A stretch of DNA of 6,409 nucleotides from JAXHUM01 sp034189325. GTDB taxonomy: Bacteria; Desulfobacterota; DSM-4660; Desulfatiglandales; Desulfatiglandaceae. Each line of letters starts with the position of its first letter. Within the stretch, counting starts at the first letter, position 1. The notes under the pieces are model-generated. The model was given only the letters and a program-made list of their open reading frames with translations, was not told the origin of the DNA and did not search any database. The stretch lies in contig JAXHUM010000031.1 in assembly GCA_034189325.1 (NCBI GenBank), positions 1 through 6,409 of the forward strand. The letters run 5' to 3'. Below, piece after piece: positions 1 through 5,998 of this stretch. The position numbers and the translations under genes are program-made.

Positions 1-518
1 CTGGGCTTCTTCAGGGCCTGCCTTAGAATGGATCGGACGAAGTTCTTTCCATTTATCCCGTATAGCCATGCGCAACGAAGTATGATGTAATTTGGAGAGT
101 TCTCCCTTACCGCTTTCTCACTTTCATTTTTGCATTTTCCATAGGCGGAAATAGGGTTTACAACATCATCCTCAAAATAGGGTTGAGGTATGTTTTTGAC
201 TCCGTCAAAGACATAATCACTTGATATATGAACAAATTTACACTCAAATCGCGCGCACCCCTGCGCAAGGTTTCTCGGTCCTTCGACGTTTACTTTCTGC
301 CTTACAAAATCTTCGGTTTCACAGGCATCCACGTCAGTGAATGCGGCGCAATTAATGACAATATCTGGAGCCGTTTCCTGGAAAACTTCTATGACCCTAT
401 CCCAGCTAACAATATCGAGTTCCTCTCTACTTGGCGCTATCACTTCATGATACCGGGCAAGGACTTCTTTGCAATCATATCCCAACATCCCCGTGCCACC
501 CAAGAGAAGTATCTTCAT
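1..518 (-). CDS. rfbD: dTDP-4-dehydrorhamnose reductase (RfbD/RmlD-like), C-terminus cut by window edge
   Basis: This minus-strand gene starts at ATG 518-516 and stays open to the left edge, giving 172 residues of a family usually about 280-300 long. The enzyme reduces dTDP-4-dehydro-L-rhamnose with NAD(P)H, the last step of dTDP-rhamnose synthesis, in the cytoplasm. Visible features are typical of an extended short-chain dehydrogenase: the N-terminal nucleotide-binding glycine motif GGTGMLG (residues 7-13), the INCAAFTDVDACE stretch (55-67), HISSDYVFDG (97-106) supplying the catalytic Ser, and YGKCK (126-130) giving the catalytic Tyr126 and Lys130, followed by WLYG (151-154). A strong ribosome binding site, AGGGAGGT, lies at 533-526, seven bases before the ATG, and fixes the start. 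The gene is divergent from the transporter block. A related nucleotide-sugar reductase is the main alternative, because the sugar-specific C-terminal half is missing. Confidence 0.93.
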   Translation of the reverse strand, partial: MKILLLGGTGMLGYDCKEVLARYHEVIAPSREELDIVSWDRVIEVFQETAPDIVINCAAFTDVDACETEDFVRQKVNVEGPRNLAQGCARFECKFVHISSDYVFDGVKNIPQPYFEDDVVNPISAYGKCKNESEKAVRENSPNYIILRCAWLYGINGKNFVRSILRQALKKP

Positions 519-540
519 CTACATGACCTCCCTAAATTCT

Positions 541-554
541 GATTTACATAAATC
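541..554. promoter_or_regulatory. 14-bp dyad GATTTACATAAATC, possible operator for the rfbD-like gene
   Basis: GATTTA and TAAATC form a perfect 6-bp inverted repeat around a central CA, 23 bases upstream of the rfbD-like ATG. Minus-strand TATAAA/TAATAT hexamers that could serve as a -10 element lie next to it at 565-557, but no good -35 element is visible at the right distance. The symmetric form suits a dimeric repressor better than a hairpin, because the loop would be only two bases. AT-rich dyads this short also arise by chance. Confidence 0.2.
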
Positions 555-649
555 TTTTTATATTACCACAAATTGAAGGAAAATCTAGAAAATCTTTATG
601 TCGGCATAAACTTGGGGAACCGCCCCGTGATTATTTTGGATTCTCTTAC

Positions 650-678
650 TTGCCCTTTTACGATCCTTGGTGTAAAAG
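650..678 (+). promoter_or_regulatory. weak candidate sigma70 promoter for the TPR/TRAP operon
   Basis: TTGCCC (650-655) and TAAAAG (673-678) sit 17 bases apart, each matching four of six consensus positions, about 75 bases upstream of the first gene of the plus-strand block. It is the best-spaced pair I found in the divergent gap, but the match is modest and the true promoter may be elsewhere. Confidence 0.2.
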
Positions 679-751
679 TACACGATAAAATATTCCAATC
701 CATCAGACAACATACCTTTCCGTCCAGACTGTCCCAATAGAAGAGGTCCCT

Positions 752-1975
752 GTGAAAAATAGTGACTCACTCACAGATAACCTTCCCATGAATGTCACTT
801 TGTTTGTGGTGGCACTTTTTATATTCGCTATTGCCTTTCAACGCCCCGATCATGTCTTGGCGGCCTCAGAGTCTCCAGATTCGCTTCCCATGTATGTCAA
901 CGAAGAGATCAATAAGGGTATTGAATATCTTTATAATGGGCAGTTTGAACTTTCTGAAGAGATTTTTCGGAAAATGACTACCGAATTCCCTCAGGAACCG
1001 GCAGGATATTTTTATCTGGCCATGGTAACCTGGTCAAGGTTGGCTGAAGGTTTTTGGTCTCCAGCAGATGTGGATGAATACAGGAGGCGTATTGATCAGA
1101 CGATTGAGGTGGCAAAAAAAAGCATCAAAACAGACGGAAAGGATAGCCGTGATTTTTTTTATTTGGGAGGGGCACTCGGCTTTAAGGGCCGTTTTGAACT
1201 CATGCGGTCCAAATGGCTGTCTTCCTATTTTCTAGCCTCTGATGCTATTGAGGCCCTCGAGACCTGTCTGAGAATGGACCCCGACAACAAGGATGTTCTC
1301 CTGGGGCTTGGTATTTTTGACTATTATACTGCAAAACTTTCAGGAGTGTTGAAATTTCTTACCAACCTCTTCCTTTACAAGGGTAGCAGAGAGGAGGGTC
1401 TGAGAAAATTGCATCTCGCCGCGAGAGAGGCTAGGCACTCAAAAACCGAGGCCAAAAGCATGCTGATCCATATCTATCTTTTCCTGGAGGCAGACAGCTC
1501 AAAAGCGATGCACATAGTCGAGGAACTTGCGGCAAAATTCGATCAAAACCCCCGGTTTGAGTTCCTTCGCGGCGTAAGCTATATCAGGATGAAAAGGCAC
1601 ACCCAGTACAGGGAGAGCGTCCAGCGATTAAGAGATAGGAGCCTTGCAGCTGACTCCCTGAAAAAGGCCTCCATCTGGGGTAAGCGCGCGCTCTATTTGG
1701 AGACAGTGTACGATCTGTTTCAAGGGGAGCATGGGGAGGCAAGATCAAAGCTCAGCGCAATTCTTGGCCAGCCCGATCGGGTCAATGATCCCGCAATGAT
1801 CGCCTGGCCCCTATTGAAGATCGGGATGAGTTACGATCTCCAGGGTGAAAGAGAAAAGGCACTCAAATACTATCAAAAAGTCCTTGACCTCGAAAACGGA
1901 TCCGGCGCTCAGTTTATGGCGGCTAAGCTGATCCAAGACCCTTCTGAGAAGAATGATCCTTTTATTGGATATTAG
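752..1975 (+). CDS. exported tetratricopeptide-repeat protein, first gene of the TRAP operon
   Basis: A 407-residue protein with a GTG start, chosen because GAGG at 743-746 lies five bases upstream; the next Met (codon 13, at 788) has no ribosome binding site. A hydrophobic signal segment spans residues 15-29, with a likely signal peptidase I site after HVLA (residue 37), so the mature protein should be periplasmic. The rest is helical with TPR-like pairs: residues 51-84 (NGQF then EEIFRKMTTEFP), 137-178 (ending in LETCLRMDPDNKD) and a clear C-terminal repeat at 352-383 (GMSYDLQGEREKALKYYQKV). The centre has a recognisable block, GLGIFDYYTAKLSGVLKFL (185-203) followed by GSREEGLRKLHLAA (211-224), which I associate with a family of uncharacterised bacterial TPR proteins. 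No catalytic motif is visible. It precedes tatT by 96 bases with no terminator, so a scaffold or partner role in transport is inferred, not shown. Confidence 0.85.
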   Translation: MKNSDSLTDNLPMNVTLFVVALFIFAIAFQRPDHVLAASESPDSLPMYVNEEINKGIEYLYNGQFELSEEIFRKMTTEFPQEPAGYFYLAMVTWSRLAEGFWSPADVDEYRRRIDQTIEVAKKSIKTDGKDSRDFFYLGGALGFKGRFELMRSKWLSSYFLASDAIEALETCLRMDPDNKDVLLGLGIFDYYTAKLSGVLKFLTNLFLYKGSREEGLRKLHLAAREARHSKTEAKSMLIHIYLFLEADSSKAMHIVEELAAKFDQNPRFEFLRGVSYIRMKRHTQYRESVQRLRDRSLAADSLKKASIWGKRALYLETVYDLFQGEHGEARSKLSAILGQPDRVNDPAMIAWPLLKIGMSYDLQGEREKALKYYQKVLDLENGSGAQFMAAKLIQDPSEKNDPFIGY

Positions 1976-2071
1976 GGTCTCGCGTACCATAATTAATATC
2001 TTGTTGTTTCTTCAAGGTGTTCCTCAAAAGATAAAGCATCACTTCAAGATCCAGGCTCTAACGAGGACGAT

Positions 2072-2941
2072 ATGAAACAAACCATCCTGAAATACCTCAT
2101 AATTACCCTCATAGTAACCTATCAGAGTGGGTGCGTCAGTATGGCTCTTAGATTCTCTCCTTCCCTTATACCTAATCTGACTGAAAGTCTTTTTGAAGAA
2201 TGCGACACGGCATTGGTCAAAGAATCCCTCCCCGCCGATCTTAAACTTATGGAGGGTCTTTCAAAAAACGCCCCTGGAAACAGGCAGATTCTCATTTCGT
2301 TGTGTAAGGGCTTCACAGGATATGCCATGCTCTTTGTTGAAGAGGATAATATTGATCGAGCCTCTGCTTTATACCTGCGGGCGCGGAACTATGGTATCAG
2401 GGCTCTTGGCTCTAAGGGGTTTTTCTTAGCGGAATCAGAGCGAGGCATAAAAAACGTTCGAAAAGGTCTTGAAAAACTGGGTGAAAAAGAGATTGAAGCG
2501 CTCTTCTGGACCATTATGGCGTGGAATTTGTGGGTCAATATTAACCTTGACAAACCTGCTGCTCTGGCCGCATTGGCAATCACCCAACCATGCCTGGAAA
2601 GGGTACTTCAAGTGAAGCCCGACTTCTTCTATGGGGCACCCCAGGTCTTAATGGGGACGCTCCTGGCATCAAAACCAAGTCTTATGGGGGGAGATCCCGT
2701 ACGGGCCAAGACCTATTTTGAAGAGGCCGTGGAGATCAGCAACGGCAGGTTTTTTCTTGTTCATTACTATTATGCCAGATATTATGCCGTCAGAACGCAA
2801 AACAAGCAACTCTTCATCTCCCTGCTCCAAGATATTGCCCAGAGGCATCCGAATGAATTGATAGAGGTCTGTCTCATAAACAGGGTGATGCAACAGAAGG
2901 CTTTAAAATTACTTGAAGAATCTGAAGATCTCTTTTTGTAG
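2072..2941 (+). CDS. tatT: TatT-family TPR lipoprotein, TRAP transporter accessory component
   Basis: A 289-residue protein that I recognise as the TRAP-transporter-associated TatT family (prototype Treponema pallidum Tp0956). Family-like segments in order are: LPADLKLMEGLSKNAPGN (53-70), SALYLRARNYGIRAL (98-112), EALFWTIMAWNLWVNINLD (142-160), YGAPQVLMGTLLASKPSLMGG (187-207), a TPR helix AKTYFEEAVEIS (212-223) and the LINRVMQQKALKLLEESEDLF tail. The N-terminus is a short lipoprotein signal ending YQSGC, making Cys21 the probable lipidated residue; Gln at the -3 position is not the usual Leu, so lipidation is likely but not certain. TatT proteins assemble into TPR oligomers with a central pore and associate with the DctP subunit. 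GAGG at 2063-2066 sets the start. dctP follows after nine bases, which supports a joint function. Hydrophobic-ligand handling is inferred from the family. Confidence 0.9.
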   Translation: MKQTILKYLIITLIVTYQSGCVSMALRFSPSLIPNLTESLFEECDTALVKESLPADLKLMEGLSKNAPGNRQILISLCKGFTGYAMLFVEEDNIDRASALYLRARNYGIRALGSKGFFLAESERGIKNVRKGLEKLGEKEIEALFWTIMAWNLWVNINLDKPAALAALAITQPCLERVLQVKPDFFYGAPQVLMGTLLASKPSLMGGDPVRAKTYFEEAVEISNGRFFLVHYYYARYYAVRTQNKQLFISLLQDIAQRHPNELIEVCLINRVMQQKALKLLEESEDLFL

Positions 2942-2950
2942 AGGGCTAAC

Positions 2951-3970
2951 ATGTTTCCTAAGAATGTTCATGTGATATCCCTTTTTCTGGTGATCTCACT
3001 CTGTAATTGCCATATCGGTTTGGGTCCTGTTCTTGCGCAACAAAAGCACGTGATCAAGTTCGCGACAGTAGCCCCAGAGGGTTCCGCCTGGATAAACCAG
3101 ATGAAAAAGCTTGACAGTGATATCAAGACGATGAGTCAGGGACGACTCGGTTTCAGGATCTATCCGGGTGGCGTTGCAGGGGATGAATTGGATGTACTCA
3201 AAAAAATGAGGATTGGACAGATCCACTGCGCCGCCTTTTCCGGAGTTGGATTTGGGCAAATACTTCCTATGGTCAGAGTACTGGACCTACCCTTTCTCTT
3301 CAGAACATATGAGGAAACGGATCTTGTTCATAACGGACTATTTGCCCTTTTCGCCGATCGCTTCAGAACAAAGGGCTTTGAACTTCTTGCATGGGCCGAA
3401 GTGGGGAATGTCCATATTTTTTCAAAGCAGCCGGTCAGGAGGGTCGCAGACCTCTCAGGACACAAGATCTGGACGTGGACCGGTGATCCCATCGCAAAGG
3501 AAACCTTTTCTAAGATGGGAGTCAATCCTATCCCTCTCTCTATTACCGACGTAACCACCGCCCTGAACACCGGCATGATAGACACGGTTTATGCCCCTCC
3601 ATTAGGGGCGGTTGCCTTACAATGGCACAGCTCAACCGGTTATATGACCGCCCTTCCTCTCGTTCATTCTACTGGGGCCCTCCTTATTTCTTCGGGATTC
3701 ATGAAAAAGTTGCCTCCAGATCTCCGAACACTGCTCGAGAGCGTCACTAGACGATCGATGTCTGAACTTACCTCAACCTTAAGGAATCACAATAGAGAGG
3801 CGATAGAATGGATTCGGAAGGCCGGGATCACCATCACGCCGGCTCCTACGGGCCAGACCCTGAAGGAGTTCTATCTTATCCATGATCGCGTCGCAGAGAG
3901 TCTCACCGGCAAGGTTTTTCCGAAAGATGTATTGGAGAATGTCTATAGCATTTTAGAGAGAAGTCGCTAG
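2951..3970 (+). CDS. dctP: TRAP transporter periplasmic solute-binding subunit, DctP family
   Basis: A 339-residue protein of normal family length that binds the substrate in the periplasm and delivers it to DctQM. The signal peptide covers residues 1-29, with cleavage expected after PVLA; the cysteines at 18 and 20 do not form a proper lipobox. The mature start HVIKFATVAPEGSAW is typical, as are GRLGFRIYPGGVAGDELDVL (64-83), VLDLPFLFRTYEE (110-122), DLSGHKIWTWTGDP (167-180) and ALNTGMIDTVYAPP (204-217). In classical members the segment at 170-175 reads like LKxR, where the Arg binds the substrate carboxylate; here that position is Trp174. A non-carboxylate or hydrophobic substrate is therefore possible. 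The ribosome binding site GAGGG (2941-2945) begins at the last base of the tatT stop codon, so the two genes are tightly coupled. The substrate cannot be named. Confidence 0.95.
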   Translation: MFPKNVHVISLFLVISLCNCHIGLGPVLAQQKHVIKFATVAPEGSAWINQMKKLDSDIKTMSQGRLGFRIYPGGVAGDELDVLKKMRIGQIHCAAFSGVGFGQILPMVRVLDLPFLFRTYEETDLVHNGLFALFADRFRTKGFELLAWAEVGNVHIFSKQPVRRVADLSGHKIWTWTGDPIAKETFSKMGVNPIPLSITDVTTALNTGMIDTVYAPPLGAVALQWHSSTGYMTALPLVHSTGALLISSGFMKKLPPDLRTLLESVTRRSMSELTSTLRNHNREAIEWIRKAGITITPAPTGQTLKEFYLIHDRVAESLTGKVFPKDVLENVYSILERSR

Positions 3971-4020
3971 TCTCCTTCACTGGATGGGGATCTTCGGGGT
4001 CTCGCGCAATAGGTAGAATC

Positions 4021-4548
4021 ATGAGATTTTTACAAATGATCGACACTGCCCTGGCAAGGCTTGAGGGGTGGTTGATCGTCCTATTTCTCTGGCTCATGGT
4101 CATTTTTGCCTTTATGCAGGTTCTTTTGAGGGGCCTTTACACACACGGCCATTTCCAATGGGCGAACTCTTTGATGGGGCTTATGGACTGGTCCGAGCCG
4201 ATGGTAAGACTTCTGGTCTTGTGGTTAACCTTCTTGGGGGCCTCTCTGATAACGGGAGAAAACAAGCATATCAAAATTGATCTCTTCTCTACCTTTCTTC
4301 CACAAAAATGGCAGATCGTTCGTGAACTTGTCCTCTCTCTGGCATGCGTTATCGTCACGAGTATCATGCTGAGGGTTTCCATAAGCTATATTCAGTTGGA
4401 AATGGAGTTTGGCGGAAACACCTTTCTTGGGCTCCCCAGCTGGATCGGCCAGTTGATTCTTCCCATTGGTTTTGCTTTGATCTCTTTCCGGTTTCTCCTC
4501 AGGACCATTGAGAATGGTTTACAAATTGCCAGAGGCAGGGAAGTATGA
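4021..4548 (+). CDS. dctQ: TRAP transporter small transmembrane subunit, DctQ family
   Basis: A 175-residue inner-membrane protein of the usual size for the four-helix Q subunit, which pairs with DctM and helps dock the binding protein. Hydrophobic segments are at about 17-37, 61-79, 102-124 and 141-163. The hallmark after the second helix is present: WSEPMVRLLVLWLTFLGAS followed by GENKHIKIDLF (79-89), including the conserved His-Ile-x-Ile-Asp. The loop between helices 1 and 2 (about 38-60) contains GHFQWANSLMGLMDW. AGGT at 4011-4014 is six bases before the ATG. It follows dctP by 50 bases and overlaps dctM by four, so the two membrane subunits are probably translationally coupled. Q and M are separate polypeptides here, not fused. 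Confidence 0.94.
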   Translation: MRFLQMIDTALARLEGWLIVLFLWLMVIFAFMQVLLRGLYTHGHFQWANSLMGLMDWSEPMVRLLVLWLTFLGASLITGENKHIKIDLFSTFLPQKWQIVRELVLSLACVIVTSIMLRVSISYIQLEMEFGGNTFLGLPSWIGQLILPIGFALISFRFLLRTIENGLQIARGREV

Positions 4549-5819
4549 TCCTGGCGCTGATCATCCTGCTGATTCTCCTTGTTCTTTTGGGCCTTCCACT
4601 CTTTGTCGGGCTCATCGCCGCTTCCATGCTCGGTCTTTATGTCAACCGGGTGGAATTTTCAGCAATCCCTATCGAGATATTTCGTTTGGCCAATGCACCG
4701 GTCTTATTGGCCATACCACTTTTTACATTTGCCGGGTATCTGCTCTCTGAAGGAGGCACTGCAACCCGGCTCATCAGGTTCTCAAAAAGCGTTTTCGGAT
4801 GGGTTCCTGGGGGGCTGGGAGTCATGGCCCTTGCATCCTGCGCCTTTTTTACGGCCATAACCGGAGCAACGGGGGTCACGATTATTGCTCTCGGCGGGCT
4901 GCTTCTTCCCGCCTTGATCTCCGAACAATATGATGAGGATTTCTCACTCGGCCTGATGACCACCTCAGGAAGCCTGGGACTCCATTTTCCACCAAGTCTA
5001 CCAATTATATTGTACGGGTTCGTCTCTGGTGTGAGCATTGAAAGACTCTTTGTTGCAGGTCTCTTGCCTGGGAGTTTGATGGTGGGGATCCTATGCCTTT
5101 ATTCTATTTACAAAGGCAAGAAATGGGGGCTTGCAAGGCCGCGTTTTTCAGCTATTGAGTTTTACTCAGCCCTGAAAGGCGCAATCTGGGAGATCCCAAT
5201 CCCAATTATTATCATAGCTCTCATCTATTCCGGCTTGAGCACTGCCACAGAAACTGCGGCCCTTACAGTCGCCTATGTCCTGATAATCAAGGTCTTTGTG
5301 TTCCGTGAATTGAATATCACCCAAGATCTGCCCATGATAATGAAGGAAAGTGTGAAGATGGTAGGAGGCGTCATGATCATCCTTGGGGCTGCCCTGGGTT
5401 TTACCAACTACCTTGTTGACGCCTTTATTCCCATGAAGATCCTCAAGATGATGGAGGGAATCATCGGAAGCAAGATTGGATTTCTGCTGACACTCAATGT
5501 TTTCCTGATCCTGGTAGGGTGCATGATGGACATATTCAGCGCTATCTTGGTAGTGGTTCCGCTCATTGTTCCCCTAGCATCCCGATTTGGGATTGACCCG
5601 ATCCACCTCGGGGTTATATTCATTGCCAATCTCGGTATCGGTTATAATACCCCCCCTGTCGGTCTGAACCTCTTTATCGCGAGTTCGAGATTTGATCGTC
5701 CCATGGTTCGTCTGTATAGGGCAACCCTTCCCTTCTTGTTGCTCCTGCTCTTGACCCTCTTATTCATTACCTACTGGCCAGCCTTAAGCCTCTTTTTGCC
5801 CAGCCTTCTTACGCATTAG
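4545..5819 (+). CDS. dctM: TRAP transporter large transmembrane subunit, DctM family
   Basis: A 424-residue polytopic membrane protein that forms the ion-coupled transport core with DctQ. It has about eleven or twelve hydrophobic segments and two recognisable family halves. The first half contains PLFTFAGYLLSEGG (58-71), SCAFFTAITGATGVTIIALGG (98-118), YDEDFSLGLMTTSGSLGLHF (129-148), PPSLPIILYG (149-158) and LFVAGLLPGS (168-177). The second contains LVGCMMDIFSAILVVVPLIVP (323-343) and LGIGYNTPPVGLNLF (363-377). The helix-breaking segments ITGATG and NTPPVG correspond to the regions that bind Na+ and substrate in characterised TRAP transporters. One deviation is LGLHFPPS, where most relatives read LGxIIPPS. 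The ATG lies inside ATGA at 4545-4548, overlapping the dctQ stop; AGGG at 4537-4540, or GAGG at 4532-4535, can serve as ribosome binding site. It is the last gene of the block. Confidence 0.96.
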   Translation: MILALIILLILLVLLGLPLFVGLIAASMLGLYVNRVEFSAIPIEIFRLANAPVLLAIPLFTFAGYLLSEGGTATRLIRFSKSVFGWVPGGLGVMALASCAFFTAITGATGVTIIALGGLLLPALISEQYDEDFSLGLMTTSGSLGLHFPPSLPIILYGFVSGVSIERLFVAGLLPGSLMVGILCLYSIYKGKKWGLARPRFSAIEFYSALKGAIWEIPIPIIIIALIYSGLSTATETAALTVAYVLIIKVFVFRELNITQDLPMIMKESVKMVGGVMIILGAALGFTNYLVDAFIPMKILKMMEGIIGSKIGFLLTLNVFLILVGCMMDIFSAILVVVPLIVPLASRFGIDPIHLGVIFIANLGIGYNTPPVGLNLFIASSRFDRPMVRLYRATLPFLLLLLLTLLFITYWPALSLFLPSLLTH

Positions 5820-5998
5820 AAAACTGCAAAAATAATGCTATAAATGCATGGAAAAAGAGAGAGAAATAGGATATTCAGCGATCTTAGATGACTTTTCGGG
5901 AAAGGTGGCGTGCCTGGGACGACTTGGATCCCCGACCTGCGGAATAGAAGTCACCCCGGGCGAATTGGTTTGTGTCATGCGGTTGAAAGCGATAGATC
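5820..5998. other. convergent intergenic gap, open in both strands, no supported gene
   Basis: This 179-base gap lies between the end of dctM and the end of the rhodanese-domain gene. No G+C-rich hairpin followed by a T-run was found, so the operon's terminator is not obvious. From about 5880 onward the composition is richer in G+C than the AT-rich first part. A plus-strand frame (5848-6042, 64 codons) and a minus-strand frame (5978-5838, 46 codons) are both open, but neither start has a ribosome binding site and neither product resembles a family I know. Confidence 0.5.

Larger units (their letters stand above)
519..751. other. divergent intergenic region
   Basis: This 233-base gap separates the rfbD-like gene from the first TPR gene, which are transcribed away from each other, so both promoters should lie here. 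It is AT-rich, especially near 541-600. On the minus strand a 61-codon frame (770-585, GTG start) crosses it, but nothing recognisable is encoded. A short GGGG/CCCC pairing at 614-626 has no T-run after it and is not a convincing terminator. No RNA gene or repeat was recognised. Confidence 0.6.

Noticed and set aside
228..542. Plus-strand 104-codon open frame over the left end
   Set aside because: It is the antisense shadow of the rfbD-like gene, whose minus-strand frame carries the full dehydrogenase motif set and a strong ribosome binding site.
614..626. GGGG-AACCG-CCCC pairing as a terminator
   Set aside because: The stem is only four pairs and no T-run follows on either strand.
585..770. 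Minus-strand 61-codon frame with a GTG start, basic C-terminal half
   Set aside because: It overlaps the start of the TPR gene, resembles no family I know, and its only candidate ribosome binding site (GGAAGG) is ten bases from a GTG. Kept only as a remark on the intergenic region.
3004..3012. Cys18/Cys20 of DctP as a lipoprotein anchor
   Set aside because: The residues before the cysteines (ISL and CN) do not make a lipobox, while PVLA at 26-29 gives a good signal peptidase I site.
1975..4006. The 10-mer GGGTCTCGCG occurs at 1975-1984 and 3997-4006, both just after stop codons
   Set aside because: The match does not extend beyond ten bases, and about twenty chance 10-mer pairs are expected in a window this size.
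5813..5838. GCATT/AATGC pairing after the dctM stop as an operon terminator
   Set aside because: A five-pair AT-rich stem with a 16-base loop and no T-run is too weak to call.
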